Shown one piece after another: positions 3,188 through 6,061 of a DNA stretch of 6,061 bases (positions are counted from its first letter, which is position 1; the number at the start of each line of letters is the position of its first letter). The notes under the pieces are model-generated. The model was not told the origin of the DNA. It ran no database searches and saw only the letters and a program-made list of their open reading frames with translations. Source of the stretch: Bacillota bacterium. Lineage in GTDB: Bacteria; Bacillota; Clostridia; Lachnospirales; Lachnospiraceae. Made by a program: the position numbers and the translations under genes. The DNA lies in assembly GCA_023441965.1 (NCBI GenBank), contig JAEZNB010000061.1, forward strand, positions 1 to 6,061, read 5' to 3'.

Positions 3188-6061
3188 TTACCGATACCCC
3201 CGGTACAGCACAAAATCCTGCATTTCTCTTTTGAACCCGGCGGCATGCAGCGCCTGCGTTGCCTCCGGTGGATATTCTTTAATGGTGAGCCGGGACAGCG
3301 CTGGGAAGATCCGCCGGGCCGCGTAATCCTGAACAAAGAGCTTAAGCGCCTCGTCCAGCGCCGCAAAATCAAACACCCGAAGGGTTTTCCCCTGACGCTC
3401 TAATACTGCCACGGGAAGGCCTTTTTTGATTGCCACGGCGCTGCCAGGCAGGTTCATGAAGGCTCTGTCGAGAACATGGGCCAGGTATTTTCCAAATGCC
3501 TGCATAGGATCGGAGGCCGGTAACCAGACGGTTTCTTCCTCGGGCTGCTCCAATGCCTGCATGACCCCCAGAAAGTCGCTTTCACGAATAAACTGCATGC
3601 CGGACAGCCCCTCGATGAAATACCCCCGGCGCACGCGGCCGGTATATTCCCACAGCCGCAAATGCTTCACCGCTTCGTCCCATTGGAGGCCCTGGACTGT
3701 CTCACGGCAAAGCAGGATGCGTCGGTCGAAGGCGCGTGTCAATTGCAGCTCCATGGGAAGGGCCTTCAAAGGGCGTGCAATCTCCCACCGGCCGGAGGTG
3801 GCGGCCATGACCCTGGCGTTCACTCGCCGCCTGGCGGAGACCGGGGCGGTTTGCTCCCCGCTCAGCCATTGGCGGATAGGCACAAAGCTGTCCGCCCGCA
3901 CCAGCCCTTTTTGGGAGAGGCGCAAAAGTACATCCTGCACGGACCCACTCGCAATGAGAGAGGACAGGCTGTGGGAAAAGCTGGCGCCTCTTTTCAAAAG
4001 AGCCTCGAAAACTGCCTGTTCTTCCCCATCAAGGGTCTCCCCCATCCGGGATACGTCCGCATCCCAATCGATGTCCTCATAGTGATGAAAGCAAAGCTCG
4101 CCCTCTGGCGTAATACACCAGAGCAGGCTGCCCTTTGCCAGCAGCGCGTCTAGAAGCTCCGGGCGGTAGCCGCTCACACGCAATGGCAGCAGCACGCTTT
4201 CCCACCAGGCGGGTGGGAAGGCCGCGCCGCATAAGGATGTTAGCGCCGCCTCCAACTGCTCACCGGATGGGGCTGGCGTGTAAACACGGCTTGCCAGCAG
4301 CGCCGCATAGCGCTCAGCCGGGAGTGTCTTGATCTGTTTGCGGCGCATGTTCACCGTTTCCCGGACAGCCCGATCAAACAGCTGCGCGTGATAAAAAAGA
4401 CCTTTATGTTCCACAGCAGCGCCGCTTTGGGTAAGCGACGACAGCGCCTCCTGCGCCGCTTCCTCCGGGAAGCTGTAACGCTGGGTGATCTGGTCGATAG
4501 CCTGTGGGCCACGGTAGCGCAAAAGTCTGCGCAGAACATGGCCCCGGGCTTCCTTGTCGCCGCCCATCAGCGCAGCCATGTACTCCTCTTGATGCTCCGC
4601 CGCAATCCACAATCCCGGCTCGATGTAGTTTGCCTGGCCCTTAGCTTCCAGCATCTCCAGCCATTCGGGAGGGATATCGATCTCCCCCGGCGCAAGGTCC
4701 CCCTCGATCATCAGCAGCGAATGCAATTGTACCTCGTTTTCCGGAAGGCGCGTCCGCTCCGACACCCGCTGTAATTGCCCAGGTTCGGGCGAAAGGAGCT
4801 GCGCTTTTTCCAGTGCCTCCTCCACCGCCGCGTGAATGCCAGACGGGGTGGGGGCATAGTTGTACATCATGGACGCTTCCGTTTGGCGGCGTAATATCAG
4901 CGACATGGGCGAAGGAACTTCCTGGACCATTTCCACAACCCGGATGTGCCCCGAGCGGATGGCCATCAATATCTGCTGAACACCAGGAAGATCCCAGTAA
5001 TCCTCCAGGCACTCGCGCTTTGTTTCCCGCACAAGGGGGTGGTGCTCGTCTTTTACCAGGGCGCTCAGCATTTCAGCGCTTCGCATTCGCTGCACCCATA
5101 GGGGCTGGCGCCCCGCGTTCTTAAGGCCCATCATCAACGCCCTTGCGGCATTGTAACGGAAGGCCATGTTATACAGCGGTGTTACTGGCAGCGCGGCTTG
5201 CAATATCGCCTCGGCTGATTCGGGAGAAACCGCGGTAAGAAGCTTTTTTGGCAGCGCCCTGTCTTCATACGGGAAGAGCAAAATGCCATCGTCATCGGCC
5301 ACGAAATTAATATTCATGCCCATCTGCCGCTTGGCGACTTCCGCGCAGAGGATGGCCAGCGGCTCGTTCACGGGCCGGCCAAACACGGAATGGACCATCA
5401 TCTGCGGGTTCCCTGCCTCGTCCCGGTAGTGCTCGATGAGGATCGTCCGGTCGTCCGGCAGGCTGCCAGTGGCGGCAATCTGCCGCTTGACGAACTCTCC
5501 TGCGCCCTGAGCCGCCGCATCATCCAACCCCAGGCGGCATAGCTCCGAAAACAAAGCTCCGGCTTCATTGGCGCGGACCAGCCTTCTGAAGATCTCACCA
5601 TAGGCATAGCCCGTTTGCAGCCTTCGCCCTCTGATCTCCCCTTTCCAGAAGGGCGGGCGCGCTCCCTGCGGGCCAGTGGGTGCCACAGTCACCGTATCTT
5701 TTTGAATATTCACAATCTGCCAGGCAAAGGAGCCTAGTAGAAATTTGTCCCCGACCCGGGCTTCGAACACGAATTCCTCGTCCAGTTCCCCCAGCTTCAC
5801 ACCGCCTTGGGTTTTTGCGGTGTACAGACCCTTGTCGGGGATGGTGCCCCCGGCGGACACCGCCAGCATGCGGCTGTAAGAATCAGGCTCCACCTTGTCG
5901 TGGATGCGGTCGTATAGAACCCTTGGACGTACGGGGATGTCCCGGTCATGCTCGTAATCCCCGGCTAGCATTCGCAATACTTCCCGCACGTCCTCCAGGC
6001 TCACTTCCCGGAAGGGGTAGGCCCGGGACAGAATCTCCATGACGTCTTTCAGGTCATACCC
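3188..6061 (-). CDS. lhr: Lhr-type superfamily 2 DNA helicase, carboxy-terminal two thirds (cut by right edge)
   Basis: Lhr is a cytoplasmic ATP-dependent 3'-5' DNA helicase linked to DNA repair. The visible 957 codons are open to the right edge; the Met at 6040 is internal, since the frame continues before it (GYDLKDV). Family Lhr proteins have about 1,500 residues, so the two RecA motor domains lie outside the window. Counting from that Met, I see a winged-helix part with SAGGTIPDKGLYT at 62-74, the strand-rich Lhr segment GELDEEFVFEARVGDKFLLG at 84-103, and PFWKGE at 130-135. Next come HSVFGRPVNEPLA at 217-229, FRYNAARALMM at 294-304, HPLVRETKRECLEDYWDLPG at 334-353 and VVEMVQEVPSPM at 368-379. 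All fit Lhr-Core. Residues about 400-950 are the long Lhr carboxy domain with winged-helix and AlkZ-like parts, ending in a strand-rich segment. No stop or frameshift interrupts it. Its GC content is clearly higher than that of the transporter genes. No metallophosphoesterase partner, as found beside some lhr genes, is seen downstream. Confidence 0.92.
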   Translation of the reverse strand, partial: GYDLKDVMEILSRAYPFREVSLEDVREVLRMLAGDYEHDRDIPVRPRVLYDRIHDKVEPDSYSRMLAVSAGGTIPDKGLYTAKTQGGVKLGELDEEFVFEARVGDKFLLGSFAWQIVNIQKDTVTVAPTGPQGARPPFWKGEIRGRRLQTGYAYGEIFRRLVRANEAGALFSELCRLGLDDAAAQGAGEFVKRQIAATGSLPDDRTILIEHYRDEAGNPQMMVHSVFGRPVNEPLAILCAEVAKRQMGMNINFVADDDGILLFPYEDRALPKKLLTAVSPESAEAILQAALPVTPLYNMAFRYNAARALMMGLKNAGRQPLWVQRMRSAEMLSALVKDEHHPLVRETKRECLEDYWDLPGVQQILMAIRSGHIRVVEMVQEVPSPMSLILRRQTEASMMYNYAPTPSGIHAAVEEALEKAQLLSPEPGQLQRVSERTRLPENEVQLHSLLMIEGDLAPGEIDIPPEWLEMLEAKGQANYIEPGLWIAAEHQEEYMAALMGGDKEARGHVLRRLLRYRGPQAIDQITQRYSFPEEAAQEALSSLTQSGAAVEHKGLFYHAQLFDRAVRETVNMRRKQIKTLPAERYAALLASRVYTPAPSGEQLEAALTSLCGAAFPPAWWESVLLPLRVSGYRPELLDALLAKGSLLWCITPEGELCFHHYEDIDWDADVSRMGETLDGEEQAVFEALLKRGASFSHSLSSLIASGSVQDVLLRLSQKGLVRADSFVPIRQWLSGEQTAPVSARRRVNARVMAATSGRWEIARPLKALPMELQLTRAFDRRILLCRETVQGLQWDEAVKHLRLWEYTGRVRRGYFIEGLSGMQFIRESDFLGVMQALEQPEEETVWLPASDPMQAFGKYLAHVLDRAFMNLPGSAVAIKKGLPVAVLERQGKTLRVFDFAALDEALKLFVQDYAARRIFPALSRLTIKEYPPEATQALHAAGFKREMQDFVLYRGYR

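Noticed and set aside
3426..5124. Several plus-strand and minus-strand frames of 60 to 218 codons inside the helicase gene
   Set aside because: They are shadow frames of a GC-rich coding region whose main frame matches Lhr along its whole visible length.

Overview
The window looks like ordinary chromosome from a low-to-medium-GC member of the Bacillota, probably an anaerobic Clostridia-type bacterium. The reasons are strong AGGAGG-type ribosome binding sites, a sigma-A-like promoter, and the style of the signal peptide. This placement is inference from style, not from a marker gene. All the genes I accept lie on the minus strand, so the text below reads from right to left.

Right end, 6061 to 3188: the carboxy-terminal two thirds of an Lhr-type (large helicase-related) superfamily 2 DNA helicase. 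Its two RecA motor domains lie beyond the right edge. The gene is visibly richer in GC than the transporter genes. It is followed by about 400 bases without a gene. These hold a 3' flank with two look-alike hairpins, the second with a T-run and therefore a probable terminator, then about 135 bases of unassigned sequence, and then the promoter region of the next operon.

Left half, 2860 to 1: an ABC importer operon in the order solute-binding protein, ATPase, permease. A good promoter (TTTACA, 17 bp, extended-10 TGCTAGAAT) lies about 40 bases upstream of the binding-protein ribosome site. A spaced inverted repeat overlaps its -35 box, and a small hairpin lies in the leader. The 189-base gap between the binding-protein gene and the ATPase gene holds a very strong, nearly perfect palindrome without a T-run, a common arrangement where the first gene must be expressed more than the rest. 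ATPase and permease are 13 bases apart and probably coupled in translation. The permease runs off the left edge.

The exported binding protein would capture a solute outside the membrane, the permease would form the channel and the ATPase would power it. By family the system resembles the ferric iron / polyamine / phosphonate-type importers (AfuA/FbpABC, PotA-like), but the substrate cannot be read from the sequence. The helicase is a DNA-repair protein with no visible functional tie to the transporter. I found no mobile element, CRISPR array, RNA gene or clearly new system here. The points most worth a second look are the regulatory and RNA-structure signals in the gaps and the apparent lack of a lipid anchor on the binding protein.
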